Assembly: GCA_027487215.1 (NCBI GenBank)
Contig: JAIYDZ010000004.1
Span: 122,414 to 186,413, forward strand
Length of the DNA stretch: 64,000 nt
Source: Pseudomonadota bacterium
GTDB lineage: Bacteria > Babelota > Babeliae > Babelales > CAIQNR01
Reading direction: 5' to 3'
The notes under the pieces were generated by a model. It made no database searches, was not told where the DNA came from, and was given only the letters and a program-made list of their open reading frames with translations. Below, one piece after another: positions 1 to 8,715 of this stretch. Both the position numbers and the translations under genes were made by a program. Position 1 is the stretch's first letter; the number at the start of each line of letters is the position of its first letter.

Positions 1-111
1 ATACTCAGTAGAGTCTGTGTTTTGATTTAATTGTGGAGTTGATTCAGATGAATGCAGATAAGATTGAAGAAAGGTTAAAGCTAGAACAAAGTAATGTGCA
101 TTTTTTTTCAT
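1..111 (-). CDS. Secreted protein, N-terminal part only (runs off the window)
   Basis: The minus strand opens at an ATG at 111 and stays open for 37 codons to the window edge. The start reads MKKNAHYFVLALTFLQSYLH, a lysine-positive end and hydrophobic core typical of a Sec signal peptide, followed by a Ser/Thr/Gln/Asn-rich stretch. The mature protein lies outside the window and no family can be named. It is downstream of, and on the same strand as, the genes at 208-1151. Confidence 0.55.
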   Translation of the reverse strand, partial: MKKNAHYFVLALTFLQSYLHSSESTPQLNQNTDSTEY

Positions 112-207
112 AAGAATAAATTCCCTCACCCTTGAATATATTTATTGTTTTTATCAGCCCCAATCATATCGATTTTATGGGCTTTCTCAAGGGTGTAAGG
201 CAATTAT

Positions 208-471
208 TTAGTTTACTTCTTCTTGAAGTCTGGCAAGGTGTTTAAAGAAATTAAAGACGAATCTGTTTTTGCCTGCTTTTTTAAGAGCTTTACTTAAGTC
301 GGAAGTTTCGTGCAAATTTACTTTCTCAAGTGCTTCTTGTTGTTCTTTTTTTGCAGTTTTTTTTGTATGTTCTTGTCGAGTAGATGCAACTAAAGCAGTT
401 AAATGAACTGAATAGGTTGTACAAAAGGTTGTTGTACATAAACCTAAAAGAAGTAGATTATTTTTTTTCAT
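208..471 (-). CDS. Small secreted protein, unknown function (87 aa)
   Basis: The protein has a signal peptide (MKKNNLLLLGLCTTTF) and then a short charged helical region rich in Lys, Glu and Gln. I recognise no family. The start ATG overlaps the stop of the upstream gene by 4 bases, so the two are probably translationally coupled and co-transcribed. The first codons are almost base-identical to those of the cysteine-rich protein at 58834-59127 (shared MKKNNLLLL), suggesting the signal-peptide segment spread by duplication. Confidence 0.65.
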   Translation of the reverse strand: MKKNNLLLLGLCTTTFCTTYSVHLTALVASTRQEHTKKTAKKEQQEALEKVNLHETSDLSKALKKAGKNRFVFNFFKHLARLQEEVN

Positions 472-1151
472 AAAGGATCTCCATTCATATCGATCTGTAA
501 AAAGTGTTTAAATCGGGACAAAAACTTTTGTTCTTTATCTTTGGCAGCTTTATTACAGTCGAATTTTTCAGTGGCTCGATTGATAATTTTATTGAGAGTG
601 CTGGCATCGCTTGCTTCTAGGGTTCCTACAGCAATCAAGCAAGGATATTCACTATGGAATTTATCAAGCTCTCGTTTGACCTGTTGGTGTGCATGGTTAA
701 TTTTTTGACATGCAATACAACCTTTTGATTGTTTATCGAGCATCTCAGCAGTTTTAATAAACGCAGCGATATGTGTTTCACATTTTTCAGGACGAGAAAG
801 AAATCTTTCTTCATTGCAGTCTTCCAAAGCATCGAACAAGCGTTGGCCAAGTGGTGAAAATTTTGAATTTTTAGGTTTCAATGAAGGATCAATGTCAGGG
901 TGGTCCAGCAGTAAAAGTGCATTTTCGGGAGAAGCTTTCATAAGTACAGACGTGGTTTGTTTGGCATTAATTGTATTAATATCAGCACCACTATTAAGTA
1001 ATGATTGAATGGAAGTATAAACCTTATCATTTGCCCTCATTAATAAACATGTATTTAAATGTTTTTGTGGATCAGGACACATTTTATTATCTGATGCTTG
1101 TGTGTAAAATGGTAATGATACAATAGCTATAAAATTCAATAATTTTTTCAT
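468..1151 (-). CDS. Secreted ankyrin-repeat-like protein (227 aa)
   Basis: An N-terminal signal peptide (MKKLLNFIAIVSLPFYTQAS) is followed at about residues 40-95 by sequence resembling one or two ankyrin repeats (SLLNSGADINTINAKQ, then LLLLDHPDIDPSLK). The rest is helical with scattered cysteines. Ankyrin proteins of intracellular bacteria often bind host proteins; that role is only inferred here. The C-terminal pattern of a Cys, charged residues and FLS resembles the protein at 2359-2994, so the two may be distant paralogs. The start region reads GGAG-TTTTT-ATG on the minus strand, identical over 24 bases to that of 2359-2994. It overlaps the next gene (208-471) by 4 bases. Confidence 0.7.
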   Translation of the reverse strand: MKKLLNFIAIVSLPFYTQASDNKMCPDPQKHLNTCLLMRANDKVYTSIQSLLNSGADINTINAKQTTSVLMKASPENALLLLDHPDIDPSLKPKNSKFSPLGQRLFDALEDCNEERFLSRPEKCETHIAAFIKTAEMLDKQSKGCIACQKINHAHQQVKRELDKFHSEYPCLIAVGTLEASDASTLNKIINRATEKFDCNKAAKDKEQKFLSRFKHFLQIDMNGDPL

Positions 1152-1336
1152 AAAAACTCCATTTAGTACGATATATTCCCCATTTAAGAGATTTTATAAG
1201 TATAAGCCACCACAGCAATCTTTGCAAAAGGGTACCATTACAAAACTATATCAGAAACTTATTGTGAGCCTATTTAAGGTTGATTAATAATGATTTATAA
1301 ACCTAAATTATCCCTAATAAGCCTGCTGGTAGACTT

Positions 1337-1365
1337 TTGACGACGTTTTAGACTCTTAGTATTAT
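1337..1365 (+). promoter_or_regulatory. Sigma70-type promoter for the gene at 1399
   Basis: TTGACG at 1337-1342 and TATTAT at 1360-1365 are separated by 17 bases. Each box differs from consensus at one position. The start codon at 1399 follows a GGAGG ribosome-binding site. Confidence 0.6.
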
Positions 1366-1398
1366 TATAAGATACTATTAAAAACTATGGAGGTTATT

Positions 1399-2298
1399 AT
1401 GGAGAAATTAAGCTTATTCGTTTTGAGTTTGCTCTCATGCATAGAGAGTCATGCAATGTTACGGTCTGTGGGTCGTCTTGGTCTGTAAAGTGCAAGAATC
1501 GTGCCAGCAGTACTCAGACCAGTAGCTCGACTGAATGTCACTGCTCCGGCAGTCGTTGGTGCTCGTACATTTTTTTCTAATTCAGATTTTAAACAACAAG
1601 AAATAAAGGGTGCACACAATCTTTTAGAACAACTTTCTGATAATGGTCTTTCTCCGTATGAATTTGTACAAAAAATGGAAGTTATTGAAAAAACTAGCCC
1701 AAGCTTTTTAAATAGAGAGTTGCAGGCAAAAGTGCAATCTTATATCGACCTGCGTATAGAGGAAAATGATTTTTATATGACTCATTCTGTATATGCAGAT
1801 TATATAGTTAAAATGGCATCTGTGTTGGATTATCAAGAGCGAGTAGGTCTTGTGAGACATCTTTTTACTATTTACTCTACAAATAAAGTTCTTCATGAAG
1901 TAGATCCTAAAAATGTAATAGAATTTTTCTCACCAAAAGATATTGAAGCTGTTTTAGAGGCTCATTATCAAGCAGGAACGCTGAGCAAAATTTCCCTTGG
2001 GGACTTTGCTGAAAAAATTCTTCCTCATTTAGAGTCCCAAACCCGTATGAAATCGGCACAACGTTATGTAAAAGATCATAATGGATTGCCTTCAAAAAGA
2101 AATTGGTTAAATCCTTTCTCATTGGATTTATCGCATAATGAGAAGGCCTTTGTTAAGAAGTCTCAATATCATTTTGGTGACCCAAGACGATTGTTACATC
2201 CTTATCTTTTTCAAGCTTCTTTTTACACTTTGATAGGGTGGTCTGCGGTAATTGCTTCCCTATTAATGACTTTTCCATTATGGGCAGGTGTATTATAA
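1399..2298 (+). CDS. Secreted protein gene interrupted by an in-frame TAA
   Basis: An ATG at 1399, 6 bases after GGAGG, begins a signal peptide (MEKLSLFVLSLLSCIESHA) that runs to a TAA at 1486-1488. The same frame then stays open to 2298, with no frame change. The only possible restart is GTG 1501 (265 codons), which has no ribosome-binding site and would give a protein without its signal peptide. The mature part is helical and hydrophilic (SNSDFKQQEIKGAHNLLEQL and on), and ends in a strong hydrophobic segment at about the last 30 residues, probably a membrane anchor. The family is unknown. Either this is a recent nonsense mutation, the stop is read through, or one base is wrong in the assembly. 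The long clean frame after the stop argues against an old pseudogene. Confidence 0.6.
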
Positions 2299-2312
2299 TC
2301 ATATTTAAAATT

Positions 2313-2337
2313 AAAAGCTCCTTCGGGACCTTTTTTT
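2313..2337 (+). terminator. Intrinsic terminator
   Basis: AAAAG and CTTTT arms enclose a TCC-TTCG-GGA core with a stable TTCG loop and one C-C mismatch, followed by a T-run. It lies 15 bases after the stop of the interrupted gene. Confidence 0.6.
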
Positions 2338-2358
2338 ATTGTCTAAAATGAGAGAGGT

Positions 2359-2994
2359 TTACTCTCTGCTTTTTCTTGGTTTGGTGAACACAGGAAACAT
2401 TGTGTTTAAAGTTGAGAGAAAGTTCCGCTTTTCTTTTTCAAGTGCATAACATCCAGTGTTATTTTTGATAAGATCAAATATATTTATTAACCACTGTGTT
2501 TGTTCTTTTATCTTAACTTGCTCAGCAGGATAAAGAGCGCTTGTTGATTCAATATTGTTTTTTATTCTAGTCAATTCTTGAGTAATAATTTCATTAAGTT
2601 CATTGCATGAAAGATGTTTGCTAATTGCGGTGAGCGCGTGAAATTCACGACGATTTATAAGAGAATTTAATTGGGGCGTTGCTCTTGTATAAATGAAATC
2701 AAGGAGCCTTTTTTGAAAGATTGTGGCTATCTGTTCACGTGGCCATGAAGGTTTTGTGGAGAGCATTAATTCAACAAATTTTGGGTTTGACTCAACAAGC
2801 AGGTGATTGCCGGGTCTTGGATCTTTAAGGTCTGCATTTTCTACATTTTCAAAAAGCTGCTCAAGGCGCTCACCATTGGTGGTTTTTGCAGTGTCAAAAA
2901 TTTCTGTCAAAAGCTCGTCTGAAGGGTTTGAGGATTGGTGAGTGTAAGTGGTGCAGAAAGTGATTGAAAGAAAAGTTATGAGTAATTTTTTCAT
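2359..2994 (-). CDS. Secreted helical protein, unknown function (211 aa)
   Basis: I place the start at the ATG at 2994, where a lysine-rich signal peptide begins (MKKLLITFLSITFCTTYTHQ) 5 bases after GGAG. An in-frame ATG 11 codons upstream lacks that context. The mature part is wholly helical and charged, with motifs such as LLVESNPKFVELMLS that resemble a degenerate ankyrin-type helix pair. Its C-terminus resembles that of the protein at 468-1151. No catalytic motif is visible. It is convergent with the gene at 1399-2298. Confidence 0.65.
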   Translation of the reverse strand: MKKLLITFLSITFCTTYTHQSSNPSDELLTEIFDTAKTTNGERLEQLFENVENADLKDPRPGNHLLVESNPKFVELMLSTKPSWPREQIATIFQKRLLDFIYTRATPQLNSLINRREFHALTAISKHLSCNELNEIITQELTRIKNNIESTSALYPAEQVKIKEQTQWLINIFDLIKNNTGCYALEKEKRNFLSTLNTMFPVFTKPRKSRE

Positions 2995-3186
2995 AAAAAC
3001 TCCATTTTGTTTATGAATAATGCCCAACTTAAACTGTTTGAGTGGGGTTACAAGTCTGCCAGAGTGGATTCAATTTGCAAGAGCCTCAAAGGGCCACAAG
3101 CTAAAAACTGATTGAAATAGTTTTTTAATATCACAAGGCTAAAGAAGCTTTTTAAACCCGATCTATACGGAAAAACTGGTAAGATC

Positions 3187-3215
3187 TTGATCGATAGGGT
3201 AAAGTTGAGTATCCT
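3187..3215 (+). promoter_or_regulatory. Possible promoter upstream of the hemW-like gene
   Basis: TTGATC (3187-3192) and TATCCT (3210-3215) are spaced by 17 bases. The 14-mer ATCGATAGGGTAAA at 3190-3203 recurs exactly at 7003-7016 upstream of secD, so it may be a shared control site instead of mere spacer. Confidence 0.35.
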
Positions 3216-3265
3216 TAACGTTCCTTTTTATAAAAACTAGTTTTTTACCTTGCAATGAGGTCTGC

Positions 3266-4420
3266 GTGCAGTACGACGCTTCTTCTGATACTCGATCCTT
3301 GTACATTCATTGGCCTTTTTGTCCTTATAGATGCCACTTTTGCCCCTTTGTGGCAGTTGCTGGTCAGGACCATCTTATGGCTGATTATAATAAAGCTCTT
3401 ATTCAAGAAATTACCAATTTTGCTTCTGAATGTGGCCGAAAATTGCCTCTTAAGACTATTTATATTGGCGGAGGAACTCCAAGTTCTTGGCCAGACAAGC
3501 TCCTACTTGACACGTTTGATACACTAAGAGATATCTTTGACTTTGAGCAGATCTCTGAAATTACGTTAGAAGTAAATCCCGGTTCAGTTACAGCCCAGCA
3601 GCTTGCTGTGTGGAAAAAAGCAGGAATTACTCGATTGAGTACCGGAGTTCAGAGCTTAAATGATAAGGTGCTTGCAGGATTAAGCCGTTATCAAAAAGCA
3701 CAAGAGGTAAGAGAGTTTCTTGGGCTTGCGCAAGAGATATTTGAAAATATATCTGTTGATCTCATTATTGGTTTACCAGGAGTAAGCGATCAAGAATGGA
3801 GAGAGACAATTGCAGAAGTGGTGACCTGGCCTATAAAACATATTTCGATGTATTTTTTATCGATTCATGAAAATACGCCGCTGTATACCAGGCTTACTCG
3901 TAATGAATTGACATTACCTGCCGAAGATCCGATTGTGGATCTTTATTACTGGACTGTTGAAATGTTTGAAAAACATGGATTGATGCAATACGAGATTTCA
4001 AGTTTTGCGCGCCCAGGGTTTCAGTCGCAACATAATCAGGTGTATTGGGACCGAAAACCTTACAAAGGATTTGGTGTAGGAGCATGCTCTTTTGATGGGA
4101 CTGTTCGCTATCAGAATATGAAAAATATTGAGCGCTACATTCAATCATGTGCGCAGGGTGCAGATATAAACGTTTCTTCAGAGAGATTAACAACCCGTGA
4201 AATTCATTTAGAAAAAGTGATGTTAGGGCTGCGCAGAATGCAGGGCTTGGACATTAATGATGTCATGATTGATATGTCGCAAGTGGAGAAAGGCAGATTT
4301 CTTATAAAAGTGGAGGAGTTTGTTGCGCAAAGTTTGCTGACACGTGCAGGATCGCGTGTCTATTTAGCAAAGAATAAGTTTTCAGTAGAGAATGAAGTTG
4401 CAGTCAAACTGCTTGAGTAA
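3266..4420 (+). CDS. hemW: HemW-like radical SAM protein (coproporphyrinogen III oxidase-like)
   Basis: The protein begins YIHWPFCPYRCHFCPF, with a CxxxCxxC cluster at Cys19, Cys23 and Cys26 that binds the radical-SAM [4Fe-4S] centre. GGGTPS near residue 75 is the SAM-binding glycine motif. The stretch QYEISSFARPG followed by HNQVYW and GFGVGACS matches the HemN/HemW C-terminal half. At 384 residues it has HemW length, not that of oxygen-independent oxidase HemN, and it lacks the extended HemN N-terminus. HemW proteins are now viewed as heme chaperones; no other heme gene is in this window, so the substrate is uncertain. Translation starts at GTG 3266, 5 bases after GAGG. Confidence 0.85.
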   Translation: MQYDASSDTRSLYIHWPFCPYRCHFCPFVAVAGQDHLMADYNKALIQEITNFASECGRKLPLKTIYIGGGTPSSWPDKLLLDTFDTLRDIFDFEQISEITLEVNPGSVTAQQLAVWKKAGITRLSTGVQSLNDKVLAGLSRYQKAQEVREFLGLAQEIFENISVDLIIGLPGVSDQEWRETIAEVVTWPIKHISMYFLSIHENTPLYTRLTRNELTLPAEDPIVDLYYWTVEMFEKHGLMQYEISSFARPGFQSQHNQVYWDRKPYKGFGVGACSFDGTVRYQNMKNIERYIQSCAQGADINVSSERLTTREIHLEKVMLGLRRMQGLDINDVMIDMSQVEKGRFLIKVEEFVAQSLLTRAGSRVYLAKNKFSVENEVAVKLLE

Positions 4421-4464
4421 AATAATTATTGTTCTTATTGAGTGTGATGCGGAGTGTATTATTT

Positions 4465-4926
4465 ATGGCAAAACATGTTGGCGTAAAGTTACCTGAAGAT
4501 TTAGCAAATATTTTAAAACAGGGAAAAACTGTTGCAGTGCTTGCAACCTTTTCAGAAAAAGGGTTGCCTCATACAACTCCTATTCAATGTCTTTATCCAA
4601 AAGGTTCTGAAAGTATTTTGATGGCAATTCACAAAGATCATGCTGGGTACCACAACATGGTATGGCAGAAAAAAGTGATGCTTTGTTTTATGGATGAAGG
4701 AAACGTTGCGTATGGTGTACTTGGCCGTGCTGGCGTGGTTCGAGCTCCTTCCCAGGTTCATCCGTTGATCAATGTGGTGCGCATTGATATCATCGATATC
4801 AAAAGCGATCGTTCAGTTTTAATGAAAGTCGATTCTGGCGTGCGCTGGAGCTACACTTCATGGGAAGCTGAAGAGTTATCAAAAACTTTAATAAAAGAGC
4901 TTAAGGATCTTGCAGAGACGTTGTAA
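4465..4926 (+). CDS. Pyridoxamine 5'-phosphate oxidase-like FMN-binding split-barrel protein
   Basis: About 153 residues fold plausibly as a flavin-binding split beta-barrel: GKTVAVLATFSEKGLPHTTP is the classic first pair of strands of this superfamily, and a later MLCFMDEGNVAYGVLGRAGV fits the barrel core. Members bind FMN, F420 or heme and include oxidases and reductases, so the substrate cannot be told. I chose the ATG at 4465, which begins MAKHVGVKLPEDL. Upstream in-frame starts would add a poorly conserved hydrophobic tail. It follows hemW by 44 bases and probably shares its transcript. Confidence 0.65.
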   Translation: MAKHVGVKLPEDLANILKQGKTVAVLATFSEKGLPHTTPIQCLYPKGSESILMAIHKDHAGYHNMVWQKKVMLCFMDEGNVAYGVLGRAGVVRAPSQVHPLINVVRIDIIDIKSDRSVLMKVDSGVRWSYTSWEAEELSKTLIKELKDLAETL

Positions 4927-4953
4927 GATTGTAAAGCTGGGGAGTTGTCTACA

Positions 4954-6588
4954 ATGAGTAAACGTAAAGCATTACGTATAGTGTTGAGTGTGGCAATAGC
5001 GTTAAAGAGTGGCATGATGTGTGGTGGGCAAGTCTCACCAGCGACTCAAGCCGATTGGGAAGATGCTTCAGATGGAGATGAAACATCTCCAGATAGTTCT
5101 GAGCCTACCGTAAATGCCGCATCATCAACGGCAACAAATACTGCAACTACTGCTACTCAGCTTTCAACGGAGACAACTTCTATTGCAGCACCAGATGCAA
5201 CTCTTTCTGATACGACTGGTTTGACAACAGATGCAGCTCCTGTAACAAGTTCTTCTTCTCAAGTTGTGCCAGCGCAGGGAGCTTCAGTAGCATCTTCAAC
5301 TACAACTTCTGCCACTACTAATCCAGTAGTAACTACAACTTCTGACGCAGCAAGTTCTTCTGCTCAAGTTGTGCCAGCAGCTCAGACGGCTGCTTTGCCT
5401 GCACCATCTGTTACCCTTCCTGTGCCATCAAATCCTTCTCTTGTAAATTCAGGAACAACAGTTTCTGTTCCCTTTAGCAATATACCTGTTGCACCGGTGA
5501 GTAATCTCAATACCGCTCCAGATGAAAAGGATAACACGGTAACTGTTCGCACGGGCGTAGGAGCAGTGGGAGCTTCTGTAGAAAAACAATCGACACTTGT
5601 ACAAGAGGCTGATAGTGATCAGTCAGTGATTGATACTGTTGACTCTAAATCATCGAGTGGTAACTGGGTGTATAAGAATTACTGGTGGCGCAAAATTGAA
5701 GAAGTTTATGGGGACATTAAAGAAGTTCTTAATAAAGTAATGACTTCTCGTATGATTTTTTTCACTCAACGTAATGAAGTAGATAAAGAGCTCGATCGTT
5801 TTTATCAACAGGTAGGTCTTGAGCAAGGACAACTTGAAGACATTCTTAATGTTGGTCTTGAGTTGATGGATAAAGAACAGAAAGAGCAAGGATTTTTAAA
5901 TGCAAAAGAACGTGCGTTCTTTGATAAAATTAAAGATCGTAAACGTCAACTAGAACAACTTAAAGCAGATGTTAAAGCAATAGAAGAGCTGGATAATAAA
6001 ATTGATGAAGCTATTGATATTGTTTTAAAACAGGGCGATGTGTGCAGCAAATATGAGCAACAAGCATGGGAAATTTTCAAGAGCGTTGCGCGTGAGTTGA
6101 GTGATAAGGAAGCGCAAAAGCAGTACTACGTTACTCAAACATTGCTTGATGATACTCATAAAGTAAACGAGTATTTGGTTGGTGATTTTACTCGTTATTT
6201 CCAGCAGATGGTTCAGTCAGTTAAAGAGCATACCCAGAGTATTGTGGCACAGTTAACCGCGCTTGATAAAGAAGGCATCTCCTTTAAAAAAGAACTTGAA
6301 ATTTTTGAGCGCGAAGATGAGGCTTCAGAAAAAGAAGAACTTGAAAAAAAACGTAAAGCACAAGAAAAAGCAGAGCAAGAAAAAAAACAAAAAGAAGTAG
6401 GATTTTTCTCTCGTGTAATGAGTGGTATTTCTTTAGCAACATCAACCATTGTTGTCTGGACACAGACGATGATCAACAGCATTAAAGAGTTGTTTGGTTT
6501 TTCTTCTAAAAAAGAGGTATCTCAAACAGCACAGGTAAATACTCCTGAATCTCCGGTGCAATCGGAGCCTACACAAAGTTCAGTGTAG
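4954..6588 (+). CDS. Large secreted Ser/Thr/Ala-rich protein with coiled-coil half (544 aa)
   Basis: The ATG at 4954 lies 9 bases after GGGGAG and opens a signal peptide (SKRKALRIVLSVAIALKSG). Residues 20-190 are low-complexity Ser/Thr/Ala/Val sequence with an internal near-repeat of SSSQVVPA and SSAQVVPA. Residues 230-480 are strongly helical and charged (Glu, Lys, Gln), predicted coiled coil, ending in an E/K-rich run. A hydrophobic stretch near residue 490 (VMSGISLATSTIVVWTQTMI) may insert into a membrane. Such a flexible stalk plus coiled coil suits a surface or host-directed protein. This is inference; I recognise no family. Confidence 0.75.
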   Translation: MSKRKALRIVLSVAIALKSGMMCGGQVSPATQADWEDASDGDETSPDSSEPTVNAASSTATNTATTATQLSTETTSIAAPDATLSDTTGLTTDAAPVTSSSSQVVPAQGASVASSTTTSATTNPVVTTTSDAASSSAQVVPAAQTAALPAPSVTLPVPSNPSLVNSGTTVSVPFSNIPVAPVSNLNTAPDEKDNTVTVRTGVGAVGASVEKQSTLVQEADSDQSVIDTVDSKSSSGNWVYKNYWWRKIEEVYGDIKEVLNKVMTSRMIFFTQRNEVDKELDRFYQQVGLEQGQLEDILNVGLELMDKEQKEQGFLNAKERAFFDKIKDRKRQLEQLKADVKAIEELDNKIDEAIDIVLKQGDVCSKYEQQAWEIFKSVARELSDKEAQKQYYVTQTLLDDTHKVNEYLVGDFTRYFQQMVQSVKEHTQSIVAQLTALDKEGISFKKELEIFEREDEASEKEELEKKRKAQEKAEQEKKQKEVGFFSRVMSGISLATSTIVVWTQTMINSIKELFGFSSKKEVSQTAQVNTPESPVQSEPTQSSV

Positions 6589-6621
6589 GTTTTTGTAGTA
6601 AGTATAAAACGTTCTTTTAAG

Positions 6622-6660
6622 AAAAAACTTCCTGTAACAAAATGTTCAGGAAGTTTTTTT
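6622..6660 (+). terminator. Intrinsic terminator after the coiled-coil protein
   Basis: A perfect 9-bp stem (AACTTCCTG with CAGGAAGTT) encloses a 12-base loop, is flanked by A-run and T-run, and lies 34 bases after the stop codon. Confidence 0.85.
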
Positions 6661-6742
6661 AATCATGGGTTTGATAAGCGTTTTTAAATCTGATACACTT
6701 TTGCACAAGTGATGATTGAAATATATGAAACTTTAAAAAAAT

Positions 6743-6829
6743 GCCGAAGTGGTGAAACTGGCAGACACGCAGCCTTGAGGTGGCTGTGGGAGAAATCCCT
6801 TGGGGGTTCGAGTCCCTTCTTCGGCACCA
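6743..6829 (+). tRNA. tRNA-Leu (GAG)
   Basis: The cloverleaf has acceptor arms GCCGAAG and CTTCGGC, a T-arm with GGTTCGAGTCC, and the long variable arm of a class II tRNA. The anticodon stem CAGCC/GGCTG holds loop TTGAGGT with GAG at 6777-6779, so it decodes CUC and CUU leucine codons. The terminal CCA is encoded at 6827-6829. Confidence 0.95.
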
Positions 6830-7039
6830 ATTTTTCTACGTATGTAGCTTCGCCTGGTGCGACCATTCTTTACTACTATAAAAAAAGCAGTGAAAGACTG
6901 TAGGTTTTATCGCCTAACATGGTTTGTGGCAGGCATATTTTTTTAACTAGTTTTTAAAAATGGTTTCATAAGATCATCACAAAAAAAGGATAGTAAAGTA
7001 GTATCGATAGGGTAAACGTATTAAGCAGGAGGATGAGAC

Positions 7040-8590
7040 ATGGTCGGTATTGCTCGGCGCGGTTCTTATCTAGGTTTTTTCTTTTGGGTTGCTCTCGCCG
7101 TTGTAGGCACATACTTAATGTGGCCTTTTAACGAGCGTCCACGCAAAGGGATTGATCTTGTTGGTGGTTTTTACATCACTTTAAATGTGAATGTTAAAGA
7201 AGCCCTTAAATCTGAACTTATCAGCAAAAAACAATCGTTGCTTAATGCATTGCAGTCATATGATATTGCAGATCCTATTGTTAATAAAATTGAAAATGAC
7301 AAAATTATATTTGGTTTTCGTACCGCTCAAGAAGCAAACAAAGCATTTCAAGCGTTTAAGACCCGTTCACAAATTGTTATGGATGTGCAACTAGAAGGGG
7401 AACAGGTAATTCTTTCTCTTTCAGAACTTGTAGCATCACGTGTCAAAGAAAATGCTGTAATTGGTAACGTTGATGTGTTGCGTAAGCGTCTTGATGGCTC
7501 AGGTGTTGCAGAAATCGGTGTTTCTCGCCAAGGTGATACCAATATTATTATTGAACTTCCAAGTGTGGAAAATCCTGCTCAAGCAAAAGAAATGATTGGT
7601 AAAACATCATTGCTTGAAATCAAAGAAATAGAAGCATCGGGTCCATCAGAAGATTCTTTATTAGATCGTTATGATGGTGCATTACCTGATGGTATGACAA
7701 TAGTAAGTGAGCAAAGAGGCGGCGATAATTTTTATTATCTCGTTTCTGATTATGCAGAGCTTACTGGTCGTGAGTTAAAGAGTGCTAATATGGGCATGGG
7801 TTCTATGATGGAGCCTGTTGTGCACTTTGAATTCAATGACGAAGGTGCCCAAGTGTTTGCTGAGATGACTAAGCGCGCTCGTGGTAAACAGATTGCAGTT
7901 ATTATAGATGGGGTAGTTATTTCTGCTCCAGTAGTCAATACACCTATCGTTGGTGGTTCAGGCTTTATTCAGGGTCGTTTTACTGAAGATGAAGCAAAAA
8001 ATTTAGCAACGATGTTGAAGTCTGGTGCGTTTTTAGCGCCCGTTACTTTTGAAGAAGAGCGCAGAATCGGACCATCTTTAGGTGCAGAATCAATTGAGCA
8101 AGGGTTGATGGCATGTCTTATGGGTCTTGGTTTCTTGCTTATATTCAGTGTTGTCTTTTATAAATTTTCAGGAATTCTTGCGTTTATTACATTAATTTAT
8201 AATCTACTATTAATGCTGTTTATTATGGCATGGTTAAACACCACACTTACTTTACCTGGTATTGCAGGTATGGTGCTTACAGTAGGGATGGCAATTGACG
8301 CATCTGTGCTTATTTATGAAAAAGTTCGTGAAGCACTGATGGAAGGTATTACATTCAGAAAAGCAATTGATAATGGTTTTTCTGACGCAATGGCTGTAAT
8401 TCTTGATGGTAATATTACTACGTTCTTGGCTGGCCTTGTTCTCTATAAATTTGGAACTGGACCGGTACAAGGATTTGCAATTACTATGATGCTTGGTATT
8501 ATTACTACTCTCCTTACAGGACTTTTTTTCTTACGATCATTTATTGACGTTGTCCTTGATGGACTTAAATGGGATCGTCTTAGTATATAA
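7040..8590 (+). CDS. secD: Protein translocase subunit SecD
   Basis: The protein (516 aa) has an N-terminal membrane helix (about residues 9-27), the RKGIDLVGGFYITL motif that starts the first periplasmic domain, and a large periplasmic region. The C-terminal bundle of about five helices is preceded by GPSLGAESIEQGL and contains GMAIDASVLIYEKVREAL, signature SecD sequence. SecD uses the proton gradient to help pull proteins across the membrane on the periplasmic side of SecYEG. secF does not follow and SecF is not fused, so it must lie elsewhere. AGGAGGA precedes the ATG by 7 bases. A tRNA-Met follows after 8 bases. Confidence 0.95.
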   Translation: MVGIARRGSYLGFFFWVALAVVGTYLMWPFNERPRKGIDLVGGFYITLNVNVKEALKSELISKKQSLLNALQSYDIADPIVNKIENDKIIFGFRTAQEANKAFQAFKTRSQIVMDVQLEGEQVILSLSELVASRVKENAVIGNVDVLRKRLDGSGVAEIGVSRQGDTNIIIELPSVENPAQAKEMIGKTSLLEIKEIEASGPSEDSLLDRYDGALPDGMTIVSEQRGGDNFYYLVSDYAELTGRELKSANMGMGSMMEPVVHFEFNDEGAQVFAEMTKRARGKQIAVIIDGVVISAPVVNTPIVGGSGFIQGRFTEDEAKNLATMLKSGAFLAPVTFEEERRIGPSLGAESIEQGLMACLMGLGFLLIFSVVFYKFSGILAFITLIYNLLLMLFIMAWLNTTLTLPGIAGMVLTVGMAIDASVLIYEKVREALMEGITFRKAIDNGFSDAMAVILDGNITTFLAGLVLYKFGTGPVQGFAITMMLGIITTLLTGLFFLRSFIDVVLDGLKWDRLSI

Positions 8591-8598
8591 AAATTGAT

Positions 8599-8672
8599 GG
8601 CGATGTAGCTCAGTCGGTTAGAGCAGTGGAATCATAATCCAAAGGTCCGGGGTTCGAATCCCTGCATCGCCA
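8599..8672 (+). tRNA. tRNA-Met (CAT), elongator type
   Basis: Acceptor arms GGCGATG and CATCGCC pair fully, including the 1-72 G-C pair that initiator tRNA lacks. The anticodon loop ATCATAA carries CAT at 8633-8635. The anticodon stem has no GGG/CCC run, again arguing against an initiator; a lysidine-modified tRNA-Ile2 is the other possibility. The closing pair of that stem is a G-A mismatch. CCA is not encoded. It sits 8 bases after secD, so it is probably processed from the same transcript. Confidence 0.92.
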
Positions 8673-8715
8673 TGTTTCTTTCTTAGGGGGTATTTCATTC
8701 CATGGTGATACATGT

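Noticed and set aside
127..196. Nested inverted repeats ACCCTTGA/TCAAGGGT and AGCCC/GGGCT
   Set aside because: The arms are short and far apart and no T-run follows on either strand, so neither terminator nor riboswitch is supported.
8599..8672. Initiator tRNA-Met
   Set aside because: A paired 1-72 position and absence of the three G-C pairs in the anticodon stem point to an elongator.
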